A stretch of DNA of 64,000 nt from Achromobacter pestifer (GTDB lineage Bacteria; Pseudomonadota; Gammaproteobacteria; Burkholderiales; Burkholderiaceae_B). This document shows positions 56,328 through 64,000 of this stretch, one piece after another. The notes below the pieces were generated by a model. That model was given only the letters and a program-made list of their open reading frames with translations, was not told the origin of the DNA and ran no database searches. A program made the position numbers and the translations under genes. Location: NCBI RefSeq assembly GCF_013267355.1, contig NZ_CP053985.1, positions 3,844,001 through 3,908,000 of the forward strand, given 5' to 3'. Every line of letters starts with the position of its first letter. Positions within the stretch are counted from its first letter, which is position 1.

Positions 56328-59300
56328 ATGACTCCCCTGCAAGATTTTTCCAAGCCTGGCCGCCATGGCTTGCGGCTCACCTGGTTGGCGCTGCTGCTGC
56401 AGGCGGGGATTTCCACCCTCTATGTATTCGGACGTCCGGCATTGGCGCAGACGGCGCCGCTGGCCTATCAACTGCGCGGCGCCGACGGCACCTGCTGTTC
56501 CAGCGGCAGCCACCCCGACAATGGCCATGATGGGCAATGGGGGCAGCGCGACTTCGTGCAGACGGACAGCAATCAACGCATCAGCGCCAATGCGCCGGGC
56601 CAGACCGGCATCCTGATCGACGTCAGTGGTGGCAAGGGCGGTAACGGCAGGGACGCGGACCCCAACCATTGGGGAGGCAATGGCGGCGGCGGGCGGATCA
56701 TCGATTACACCTTGTCGGCCAGCACGGTCAACGCCGCCGGCCGCGGGATCGACCTGTACTCCGCGGGAGGCAACGGCGGCCTGTGGGGCAACGCTGACGG
56801 GGCCAATGGCGGCTACGGGATAGGCGGCGATGGACACCAGGCGCGAGCCACGCTGAACAACGCCAACGTGGTCGGCACCGGTTTCGGTGTCGCCGCCCAA
56901 TCCTGGGGCGGATCGGGGACTGACAGCGCCATCGCAAAGGGCTTCAGCGGCGCGTACACATCCGGCCACGGCGGCAATGGCGGCGTCGCGTCCGTGATCC
57001 TGCAAGGCGCGACATCGGTGACCGCGCGCGGGCCGGGGCCGGACAACGTCAGCGCAGCGGTGGGCTTGATATCGTCGGGTGGCAACGGCGGCGCTGCCGA
57101 ACACACGGGCGATTTTGGCGGGCATAGCGATTCAGGCCGGGGCGGTGATGCTTCCAATGTCGTCTTTGCAGCGTCGGCAGGGTCTTCCGTTAACGGGCTG
57201 GGCGATGGCGTGTATGGCGTGATCGCCCGTTCCATCGGCGGGAATGCGTCGACCGCCAATGGCACCGACACCAAAGCCGCCGCGGGCGGCAACTCGGGCT
57301 CTGTCACCATCGCCAATGGCGGAACCCTCAAAACCAATGGCAATCGCGGAATCGGCGTCTATGTCCTGGCCCAGGGCGGCAACGGCGGCAATGGCGGCCG
57401 CGGATCATGGATCGAGGGACACAATGGCGGCGCGGGCGGATCGCCCGGCGCGGTCACGATCACCAACACCGGCACGATCGCGACCGGAACCAACAGCACC
57501 GTCGGCGCGAAGGGCATCGTGGCCAGCGTGTTGGGCGGGGAAGGCGGTACGGCGGGCGCCAGCGGCGCGTTCGGACAAGGCGGCAACGGTGGCGCGGGCG
57601 CGCTTGCGGGCCAGGCGATCACCATCACGAACGCAGGTGTCATCAGCACCCTCGGCAACGATGCGGCCGCCGTCATTGCCAACAGCGCGGGCGGCGGCGG
57701 CGGGCTGGCTTCGTCCAGCAACGGCATCATTGCCGTGGGCGGCGGGCACGGCGGCACGGGCGGTGCGGGCGGCGGCATCGCCATGGCCAATAGCGGCGGC
57801 ATCGACACCTCGGGCGACAACAGCGCGGCGGTGCTGCTGCAGAGCATCGGCGGCGGCGGCGGGGTGGGCGGCGACGCCAACAGCACCGGCGTGATCACCT
57901 CGGTCGCCATCGGCGGCACGGGCGGCGCGGCGGGCAACGGCGGCTTGGTCCAGTTTTCCTCGCAAGGCAAGGTCCAGACCCGGGCCGGCAATGCATCGGG
58001 CGTGATTCTTCAGAGCATAGGCGGCGGAGGCGGCAGCGGCGGGTCGGCGAACGCGGTCGGCGTGGGCGTGGGGCTCAACGTGACGGTAGCGACCGGTGGC
58101 AAGGGCGGCAGCGGGGGCTCGGGCAGCACGGTGTCGTTCACGCAGGCCAGCCAGGGCACGATCACGACGCTGGGCGCGCACAGCAATGGCGTGCTGGCGC
58201 AAAGCATAGGCGGGGGCGGCGGCAGCGGCGGGCTCGCCAACTCGCGCGCCATCACGATCGCGCCGCAACTAGGCGACAACCCGAGCGGCACGGTCACGCT
58301 TGCGGTGTCCAACGGCGGCGCCGGACAAGGAGCCGGCGACGGCGGCACGGCCATGTTCACGAATGCCGGAGGCATTCACACTGCCGCCGCGCAAAGCAAT
58401 GGGGCGGTGGTCCAGAGCATAGGGGGAGGGGGCGGCAACGGCGGTGGAGTGCTGGCGCCGGTCAAGATCCCGACCATCGGCAGCTCGCTGGTCGATCTGC
58501 AACTGAGCGTGCGCCATGGCGGGCAGGGCGGCCAGGGCGGCAGCGGCGGCCGGGTGCAGGCGGACAATGCCGCCACCGGCGTCATCGCCACGCAGGGCAC
58601 CGGTTCCGCCGGCGTCGTCGCGCAAAGCATAGGCGGCGGCGGGGGCAACGGCGGCATCGTCCAGGCGCACGACGCCAAGTCGTTCAACGACATCCTGGGT
58701 TCGCCCGCCAACCTGGCCGGCTTGCTGGACAAGGCGGCCAATTGGCTGGAGCAGGCGCCGCAGCTGAAGTTCAGCAAGGCCGTCAACCTGTCCGTCGGCG
58801 TCACGACCGGCGGCAGTGGCGGCGCCGGGAACGGCGCCAGCGCTTTCGATGTGCGCAATGACGGCGCCATTTCAACGGCGGGCGATCACGCGCCCGGCAT
58901 CCTGGCGCAAAGCATCGGCGGCGGCGGCGGCAACGCCGGGATGATAGATTCGGCGGGGGCGTCCAGCCTGCTGTCCAGCATCGACGCGCTGATCAAGGCC
59001 GCCGAGTCCGGCGCGCAGAACCTTTTTACCGTCGCGCTGCCGCAGACCAGCATTACCCACCAGACCGGAGGCAACGGCGGCGCGGCGGGCGCCGGCGGCG
59101 GCTCCGCTTCAGACCCCGCCATCGTCACGAACGCGGGAACGATCGCCACCCAAGGCAGCGGTTCGGCGGGCATCGTCGCCCAGAGCATCGGCGGGGGCGG
59201 CGGCCGCAGCGCGGCCAGCGGCCAGGATCTGCAGTCGGTGGTGTCGGCCGGCGCCGGCAGCCAGGCGCCCGAGATCATCGACAAGATCACCCGCATCGTT

Positions 59301-62300
59301 GGCATCCTGGGAACCAAGGGCGGATCGCTGCTGGGATCCCTGATCAATGTGCGCAACGGCGGCGTGGCCGGGGCCAGCGGCTCGGGCGGCGCGGTCACGG
59401 TCGACGCCGGCGTCTCGGCCAGCCGGATCACCACGCAGGGCTATCAGGCGCCGGGCATTCTTGCCCAGAGCGTGGGCGGAGGCGGCGGCATATCGATGGT
59501 CGACCAGCCGCTGTTCCTGTGGAGCCAGACCGCCGCGACCATCGCGCTGGGCGCCACGGGCGACCAGGGGCAGAGCATGACGACGAGTACGGGCGGCGCG
59601 GTCAACGTCATCCATGGCGGGACGCTTGCGACTGGCGCGGGCGGCTCCGCCGGGATCATGGCGCAGAGCGTGGGCGGCGGGGGCGGCGTCAGCACGCTCG
59701 CCTTGCGCAACGCCAGCCTTGCCGCCATCCAGCAGAACGCGTCCCTGTCGATCGCCTTGGGCGGCGATTATCCGTCGAACAACGCCAGCGGATTCGGCCT
59801 GGCCCAAGTTGCCAGCGGCACGGTCAGCGCCGCCAACAACATCGGCCGCATCGCCACGCAGGGGTGGTTTGCGCCGGGGATCCTGGCGCAAAGCGTGGGC
59901 GGCGGGGGCGGCATGGCGGCGGTGTCGTCCAGCGCGGCGCTCGGCAGCGTCGATATCCGGCTGGGAAGCGCGTCGACCGATGCGGGCGGCCCCTTTTCGA
60001 GCAGCGTGAACGGCGCGGGCGGCACTGTTGCCGTGTCGAACTTGGGAGGCAGCATCGCGACCCGCGGCGCGCTTTCCTTCGGCGTGCTGGCGCAGAGCGT
60101 GGGCGGCGGCGGCGGCCTGGTGACGATGGACGACGGCACGGGGCCTGTCTCGAGCGCGGCGAACATCACGTTCGGTTCCAGCGCGCCGATGACCGGCCCC
60201 GGGGGAACGGTCAGCGTGACGCAGGACGTGGGCGGCAGCATCGTCACGGCGGGCACCAATTCGCATGGCATCGTCGCGCAAAGCGTGGGCGGCGGCGGCG
60301 GCATCGCCGGCCTGGCCATCCGGCCCGGCCTGACGGCCCTGAAGCCGGTCGCGTCCCCCGCGCAAGGTGGCGACGGCAACGCCGTCAAGCTGTCCATTTC
60401 GGGCTGGGTCGGTACCTCGGGCAATGGCGCTGCCGGCATCCTGGCGCAGAGCGTGGGCGGCGGCGGCGGGTTGACGGGAGACCAGTCATCCGCGCACTAC
60501 ACGACCGGTCTCATACAGAACGCCGGCCTCACCGGCGGCATGGGCAATGGCGGGGCCGTCAACGTGGCCATCGGCACGGGGGGCACGGTCCAGACTTCCG
60601 GCGCGAACGCGCCCGCGATCCTGGCGATGAGCGTGGGCGGGGGCGGCGTGTTCAAGGACGGCGTCCTCTACCAATACAGCACGCCTGGCAACGATCTGGC
60701 CTACGGAGGCCAGGTAAGCATAGATATCGGCCATGCGGCGCAGGTCGTCGCCACCGGGGCCAATTCGCCAGCCGTGGTTGCCATCAGCAATGGCGCTTAC
60801 GGCGGAGGCCGGGCCATTTCGGTCAACCTGGGCCAGAACGCGCTGGTCAGCGCAAGCAGCGTGTCGGGAACCGGCATCATGGCTGTCACGCCACTTGCCA
60901 GCACCACCATCACCAACGCCGGCGTCATCCAGGCGAAGACGGCCATCGACGTGGCTGGCCAAACCGTCGTCAACAACAATGGAACCGTGGCGGGCGACGT
61001 GCTGATGGGCAGCGGCAGCATTTTCCACAACAACGCTGGCGGCTCGCTATACAGCGGCCCCCGCTTCCAGGGCGATCTGGACAGCGCCGGCGTCCTGAAT
61101 CCCGGCGGGCCGGGGGTATATGCGTCCACGCGCGTCACGGGCGGGCTGAACCATACGGGAACCTATCGGCCAGACCTGGATTTCGGCGTTCACAACAGCG
61201 ACTTCATTTCGGTGTCGGGCGCGTCGACCTTCGCGGGTACCGTCAAACCGGTGCTGCGCAATCCCGTGAAGAATGTATGGCTGGGGATAGGCCATTTCGA
61301 TGCCGCGCAAAACAGCGTGCCCACGACCGCAAGCGACAGTCCCCTGTTCAGCTACGCGCTGAAGAACAATGGCGCAGGCGGCCTGCGCGATCCGCTGATT
61401 GCCGTCGACGCGGACTTCACGCCGTCGGCGTTCCCGCTCACCGCGGATCGCGCGAGGGTCGCGGCTTCCCTGCAGACGCTGTGGGACCAGGGGAAACAGA
61501 GCGATGCGGCCACCTTCGACAAGTTCACGGGCGTGCAGACCGCCGGGCAGTACCGCGACGCCTTGAACCGCATCGCCCACGATGGCCAGTTCGCCCGCGC
61601 CGCCAACCAGATGCATGCCTCCTACGCGTCGATGAACCGGATGATGAGCTGCCCCGCGTTCGTGGGCGAAAGCACGATCCTGCGCGAGGGCGATTGCGTC
61701 TGGACCCGCCTGGACACGAACTGGACCCAGCGCAAGGCCACGTCAGACGACGAAGGCTACCGTGTGCGCCAGAGCACGCTCACGCTGGGCGCGCAGCGCG
61801 AGGTCGCCACCAACTGGTTCCTGGGCGGTTCGCTCAGCTACGCCTACGGCAAGACCACGTCGGCCGCCGACCTTTCGGGCAATAGCGATACCTACGCGGG
61901 CGGCCTGGCGCTGAAGTACAACAACGCGCCGTGGCAGGTTGCGCTGGCCGTGCATGGCGGCGTGGAGAAGAGCAGGATGTCGCGCGGCACGCTGGACGGC
62001 ACGGCCAAAAGCAAGCCCGAGTCTTCCTTTCTCGGGGCCAGGCTGCGCACCGCCTACGAGTTCAGCCAGCCGTCCTGGTACCTGCGGCCCTACGTGGATC
62101 TGGACGTGAACTACGTCCGGCAGGACGGCTACGGCGAACAGGGGGCGGGGGCCCTCAATCTGAAAGTGCGCGGCAACCACACGACCTCGTTCATGGCCTC
62201 GCCCATGGTGGAGCTGGGCGGGCGCAAGGACCTGGCAAACGGCGCGATCTTGCGCTCATACGTGGCGGGCGGGATGAGCTTTCTGAGCGGCGGCGACGTG

Positions 62301-62501
62301 GTCACCACCATGCAGCTCAGTGGACCGGGCGCGACGCCGTTCACGCTGCGGTCCGGCATGCCCAGGACCTACGGCAACCTGTCGGCCGGCCTGGAATACG
62401 TCACGCCCAAGGGCGTGGAGCTGAAGACGGAGTACGCCTTGCGCGGCAACGGGGAATACCGCGACCAGTCCCTGACCCTGCGCGCCGCCTACCGCTTCTG
62501 A
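56328..62501 (+). CDS. Giant autotransporter (type Va) with glycine-rich repeats
   Basis: A protein of about 2057 residues from the ATG at 56328; an in-frame TTG at 56250 would add 26 residues. Signal peptide about 14-42 (LRLTWLALLLQAGISTLYVF ... ALAQ). The passenger (to about residue 1650) is rich in Gly, Ala, Ser and Asn and carries about 15 repeats with core QS(I/V)GGGGG, likely rungs of a long beta-helix. After a Cys pair (MMSCPAFVG ... EGDCVW), the autotransporter barrel (about 1790-2057) ends in LRAAYRF with a terminal Phe for outer-membrane assembly. The protein would be a surface or secreted adhesin; no protease or known adhesin domain is visible. Confidence 0.9.
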   Translation: MTPLQDFSKPGRHGLRLTWLALLLQAGISTLYVFGRPALAQTAPLAYQLRGADGTCCSSGSHPDNGHDGQWGQRDFVQTDSNQRISANAPGQTGILIDVSGGKGGNGRDADPNHWGGNGGGGRIIDYTLSASTVNAAGRGIDLYSAGGNGGLWGNADGANGGYGIGGDGHQARATLNNANVVGTGFGVAAQSWGGSGTDSAIAKGFSGAYTSGHGGNGGVASVILQGATSVTARGPGPDNVSAAVGLISSGGNGGAAEHTGDFGGHSDSGRGGDASNVVFAASAGSSVNGLGDGVYGVIARSIGGNASTANGTDTKAAAGGNSGSVTIANGGTLKTNGNRGIGVYVLAQGGNGGNGGRGSWIEGHNGGAGGSPGAVTITNTGTIATGTNSTVGAKGIVASVLGGEGGTAGASGAFGQGGNGGAGALAGQAITITNAGVISTLGNDAAAVIANSAGGGGGLASSSNGIIAVGGGHGGTGGAGGGIAMANSGGIDTSGDNSAAVLLQSIGGGGGVGGDANSTGVITSVAIGGTGGAAGNGGLVQFSSQGKVQTRAGNASGVILQSIGGGGGSGGSANAVGVGVGLNVTVATGGKGGSGGSGSTVSFTQASQGTITTLGAHSNGVLAQSIGGGGGSGGLANSRAITIAPQLGDNPSGTVTLAVSNGGAGQGAGDGGTAMFTNAGGIHTAAAQSNGAVVQSIGGGGGNGGGVLAPVKIPTIGSSLVDLQLSVRHGGQGGQGGSGGRVQADNAATGVIATQGTGSAGVVAQSIGGGGGNGGIVQAHDAKSFNDILGSPANLAGLLDKAANWLEQAPQLKFSKAVNLSVGVTTGGSGGAGNGASAFDVRNDGAISTAGDHAPGILAQSIGGGGGNAGMIDSAGASSLLSSIDALIKAAESGAQNLFTVALPQTSITHQTGGNGGAAGAGGGSASDPAIVTNAGTIATQGSGSAGIVAQSIGGGGGRSAASGQDLQSVVSAGAGSQAPEIIDKITRIVGILGTKGGSLLGSLINVRNGGVAGASGSGGAVTVDAGVSASRITTQGYQAPGILAQSVGGGGGISMVDQPLFLWSQTAATIALGATGDQGQSMTTSTGGAVNVIHGGTLATGAGGSAGIMAQSVGGGGGVSTLALRNASLAAIQQNASLSIALGGDYPSNNASGFGLAQVASGTVSAANNIGRIATQGWFAPGILAQSVGGGGGMAAVSSSAALGSVDIRLGSASTDAGGPFSSSVNGAGGTVAVSNLGGSIATRGALSFGVLAQSVGGGGGLVTMDDGTGPVSSAANITFGSSAPMTGPGGTVSVTQDVGGSIVTAGTNSHGIVAQSVGGGGGIAGLAIRPGLTALKPVASPAQGGDGNAVKLSISGWVGTSGNGAAGILAQSVGGGGGLTGDQSSAHYTTGLIQNAGLTGGMGNGGAVNVAIGTGGTVQTSGANAPAILAMSVGGGGVFKDGVLYQYSTPGNDLAYGGQVSIDIGHAAQVVATGANSPAVVAISNGAYGGGRAISVNLGQNALVSASSVSGTGIMAVTPLASTTITNAGVIQAKTAIDVAGQTVVNNNGTVAGDVLMGSGSIFHNNAGGSLYSGPRFQGDLDSAGVLNPGGPGVYASTRVTGGLNHTGTYRPDLDFGVHNSDFISVSGASTFAGTVKPVLRNPVKNVWLGIGHFDAAQNSVPTTASDSPLFSYALKNNGAGGLRDPLIAVDADFTPSAFPLTADRARVAASLQTLWDQGKQSDAATFDKFTGVQTAGQYRDALNRIAHDGQFARAANQMHASYASMNRMMSCPAFVGESTILREGDCVWTRLDTNWTQRKATSDDEGYRVRQSTLTLGAQREVATNWFLGGSLSYAYGKTTSAADLSGNSDTYAGGLALKYNNAPWQVALAVHGGVEKSRMSRGTLDGTAKSKPESSFLGARLRTAYEFSQPSWYLRPYVDLDVNYVRQDGYGEQGAGALNLKVRGNHTTSFMASPMVELGGRKDLANGAILRSYVAGGMSFLSGGDVVTTMQLSGPGATPFTLRSGMPRTYGNLSAGLEYVTPKGVELKTEYALRGNGEYRDQSLTLRAAYRF
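57682..60650 (+). repeat. About 15 glycine-rich coding repeats in the autotransporter passenger
   Basis: The core QS(I/V)GGGGG occurs 13 times (about 57840, 58012, 58200, 58412, 58622, 58908, 59181, 59466, 59664, 59889, 60090, 60279 and 60447), with degenerate copies NSAGGGGG (57682) and MSVGGGG (60629). The first seven good copies read QSIGGGGG and the last six QSVGGGGG. Spacing varies from about 55 to 95 residues, and each core follows a Gly-Ala/Ser-x-(G/A)-(I/V)-(L/V)-(A/V/L) strand. Confidence 0.85.
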
Positions 62502-62522
62502 ACCGGCGGCGCGGCAGGCCGG

Positions 62523-64000
62523 CTACTTGCGGACCCAGCGGCCCAGGCCGTTGTCGTCGTAGAACTTGATGTCGAAACCCTGGGCCCGCCCCTGGTCCAT
62601 CTTGAAGACGATGGACGCCAGCGAGGCGACCAGTTCGGCTTCGCCGGCGGGCGAAAAGGCGTAGGTGTCGCCGTCCCAGTGCCGCAAGGGGAAACGCATG
62701 CCCTTGGGGCCCAGCACCAGGGTCAGCGCGCCGTTGGCCTCCTGGATTTCGGCGGGGCCATAGTACGGGTTGTCGAACCTGCCAGTGTATTGCGACAGGG
62801 CTTTCGGCGAGGCCGGCTTGGCGGGATCGGCCTGTCCGGACAAATCGGCCTGGGGTTCGAAGAACGCCTTCATGGCGCCGTTGTAGGCCGCGAACCAGTC
62901 GCGCGTGGGCTTGCCGTACAGCGCCGTGTCCATGAACGATGCCGCGACGGATTCGGCCGCGCCCACCGGGGCGCCATTGGTCAGCACCACGATGCCGATG
63001 CCGGCGGAAGGAACGATGCGGAAGGTCGTTCCGGTGCCCATGAGGAAAGCGCCGGAATGTCCCATCGACGGACGTCCGCCCAGTTCCGTGTTGACGTTGA
63101 AGCCATAGCCGTAGAAGCCAGAGCGCGAGTCCAGGTCATGCGCACGGGCGCTGAATGCCTGGGGCGACAGCGCGGGCAGCAAGGCGTTTGGGGCGATCAT
63201 GGCCTTGCCCTGGTATTGCCCGTCGGCGAGCAGCAGCTTCAGCCATTCCGCCAGGTCGACGACGGTGGAGGACACGCCGCCCGCGGGCGCCTGCTGGTCG
63301 GCGTCGCGCTGCCCCGAGGGCACGAACCGGCCTTTCTGGTATGCGTGCAGCACGGCGCGATTGCCGCGCGCCTCGAAGTCGCCGTAGCGGTAGCTGGTCG
63401 ATGCCATGCCCAGCGGCTTGAACAGCTGTTCGTCGGCCAACTGCTCCCAGGGGCGTCCGGCGGCCTTGGCCACCGCTTGCGCGCCTATGGTGGTGCTGAA
63501 GTTGGCGTAGTGGTAGGACGTGCGGAACGCGTCCAGCGGCAGCAGACGCAGGCGGGCGATCACGTCGCCGCGGCTGAAACCCAGGTCTTCGAGATCATCG
63601 CCCGCCGTGCCCGGCAAGCCGGAACGGTGCGCGAAGAAATCGCCGATCGTGGCGCGTTCGGACACATAGGCGTTGCCCAGCTTGAAGTCCGGCAGATAGC
63701 GCGAGACCGGATCGTCCCAGGCAGCCTTGCCCTGGGATACTTCGATGGCCGCCACCGTTGCCGACAGCGACTTGGAGATCGATGCGATCTGGAACACGGT
63801 CTGCGCATCCACCGGAGCCTGTTTGCCCGCCTCTCGCGTGCCGTAGCCCTGTGCCAGCACGGTCTTGCCATCGATGACCACGGCCACGGCCATGCCCGGC
63901 ACCTGGCTGCGCTTCATGATGTCCGCCACGATTTGCGGCAGTTCTTGCACGGCGCGTTCCTTGCTGCCAGCGGGAATGGCCACCGCGTCGGCGGGCGGAT
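62523..64000 (-). CDS. Serine hydrolase of the class C beta-lactamase fold, 5' end outside the window
   Basis: At least 486 residues; the frame stays open to the window edge (…PPADAVAIPAG), so a signal peptide probably lies beyond 64000 and the GTG at 63983 is not necessarily the start. Catalytic S-x-x-K in QIASISKS and the Tyr motif YHYANFST match class C beta-lactamase/DD-peptidase-like proteins; GHSGAFLMG supplies the third motif. A C-terminal beta domain of about 110 residues (QYTGRFDNPYYGPAEIQ) resembles the extra domain of Pab87-type peptidases and esterases. Periplasmic hydrolysis of a peptide or ester is likely; antibiotic resistance is not implied. It converges on the autotransporter. 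Confidence 0.87.
   Translation of the reverse strand, partial: PPADAVAIPAGSKERAVQELPQIVADIMKRSQVPGMAVAVVIDGKTVLAQGYGTREAGKQAPVDAQTVFQIASISKSLSATVAAIEVSQGKAAWDDPVSRYLPDFKLGNAYVSERATIGDFFAHRSGLPGTAGDDLEDLGFSRGDVIARLRLLPLDAFRTSYHYANFSTTIGAQAVAKAAGRPWEQLADEQLFKPLGMASTSYRYGDFEARGNRAVLHAYQKGRFVPSGQRDADQQAPAGGVSSTVVDLAEWLKLLLADGQYQGKAMIAPNALLPALSPQAFSARAHDLDSRSGFYGYGFNVNTELGGRPSMGHSGAFLMGTGTTFRIVPSAGIGIVVLTNGAPVGAAESVAASFMDTALYGKPTRDWFAAYNGAMKAFFEPQADLSGQADPAKPASPKALSQYTGRFDNPYYGPAEIQEANGALTLVLGPKGMRFPLRHWDGDTYAFSPAGEAELVASLASIVFKMDQGRAQGFDIKFYDDNGLGRWVRK

Noticed and set aside
57682..60650. Regularly spaced repeats as a CRISPR array or non-coding tandem repeat
   Set aside because: Repeat cores are in frame, vary at synonymous positions and have uneven spacing, so they are coding modules of the autotransporter.
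59519..61885. 788-codon plus-strand frame overlapping the autotransporter in a second frame
   Set aside because: A by-product of the GC-rich glycine repeats; Arg-rich composition without structure, while the autotransporter frame has a signal peptide and barrel.
62523..64000. Beta-lactamase conferring antibiotic resistance
   Set aside because: The SxxK/YxN motifs show only the fold. The extra C-terminal domain and overall sequence resemble peptidase/esterase members, and no regulator of the AmpR type is beside it.

Overview
The window is GC-rich, densely packed bacterial chromosome. It carries five Bug/TctC-type periplasmic receptors, two FecI-FecR-TonB receptor sets, many short catabolic operons each with its own regulator, and one giant autotransporter. 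This mix points to a betaproteobacterium of the Alcaligenaceae (Bordetella/Achromobacter-like). That is an inference from gene content, because there is no rRNA or other marker here. I found 52 protein genes (the first and last are cut by the window edges), no tRNA or rRNA, no CRISPR and no insertion sequence.

Layout: 1-1435 holds the tail of a cyclase-family enzyme and a flavodoxin-fold quinone reductase/TetR pair with a clear operator. 1503-6323 is a GntR-controlled catabolic set: a fumarylacetoacetate-hydrolase-family enzyme, two Bug receptors and an extradiol-dioxygenase-like protein. 6516-10606 is a FecI/FecR/TonB siderophore receptor set. 10655-22838 is a large IclR-controlled cluster: acyl-CoA dehydrogenase, Bug, nitronate monooxygenase, IclR, iron alcohol dehydrogenase, aldehyde dehydrogenase, Bug, SDR, MaoC hydratase, ADP-forming acyl-CoA synthetase and citryl-CoA-lyase-like enzyme. 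It reads like a route from an alcohol to an acid, to a CoA ester, to a hydrated CoA ester and then carbon-carbon cleavage. A double-dyad operator occurs at two promoters of this cluster. 22858-24887 holds a GST and an orphan lipoprotein. 24940-29760 is a LysR-controlled set with a two-subunit thiamine-diphosphate decarboxylase, a GMC oxidoreductase and a Bug receptor. 29849-34082 holds two unrecognised membrane proteins, a luciferase-like flavoenzyme and a GST.

34230-44590 is a Dpp/Opp-type ABC importer operon with an amidase and an MlrC-type metallopeptidase. A second, divergent MlrC copy shares a 480-bp inverted repeat with the first. 44632-48652 is a second FecI/FecR/TonB receptor set, with a good Fur-box candidate. 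48809-54960 is a four-gene operon: PRPP synthetase, phosphoketolase-like TPP enzyme, beta-CASP metallo-hydrolase and AMP-phosphorylase-like protein. An FNR/ANR-type site lies upstream of it. This is the most interesting system in the window: it could turn RNA or nucleotides into ribose phosphates and acetyl phosphate under low oxygen. 55114-64000 holds a methyltransferase, a Rid-family protein, a 2057-residue autotransporter with about 15 glycine-rich repeats, and a class C beta-lactamase-fold hydrolase that runs off the end.
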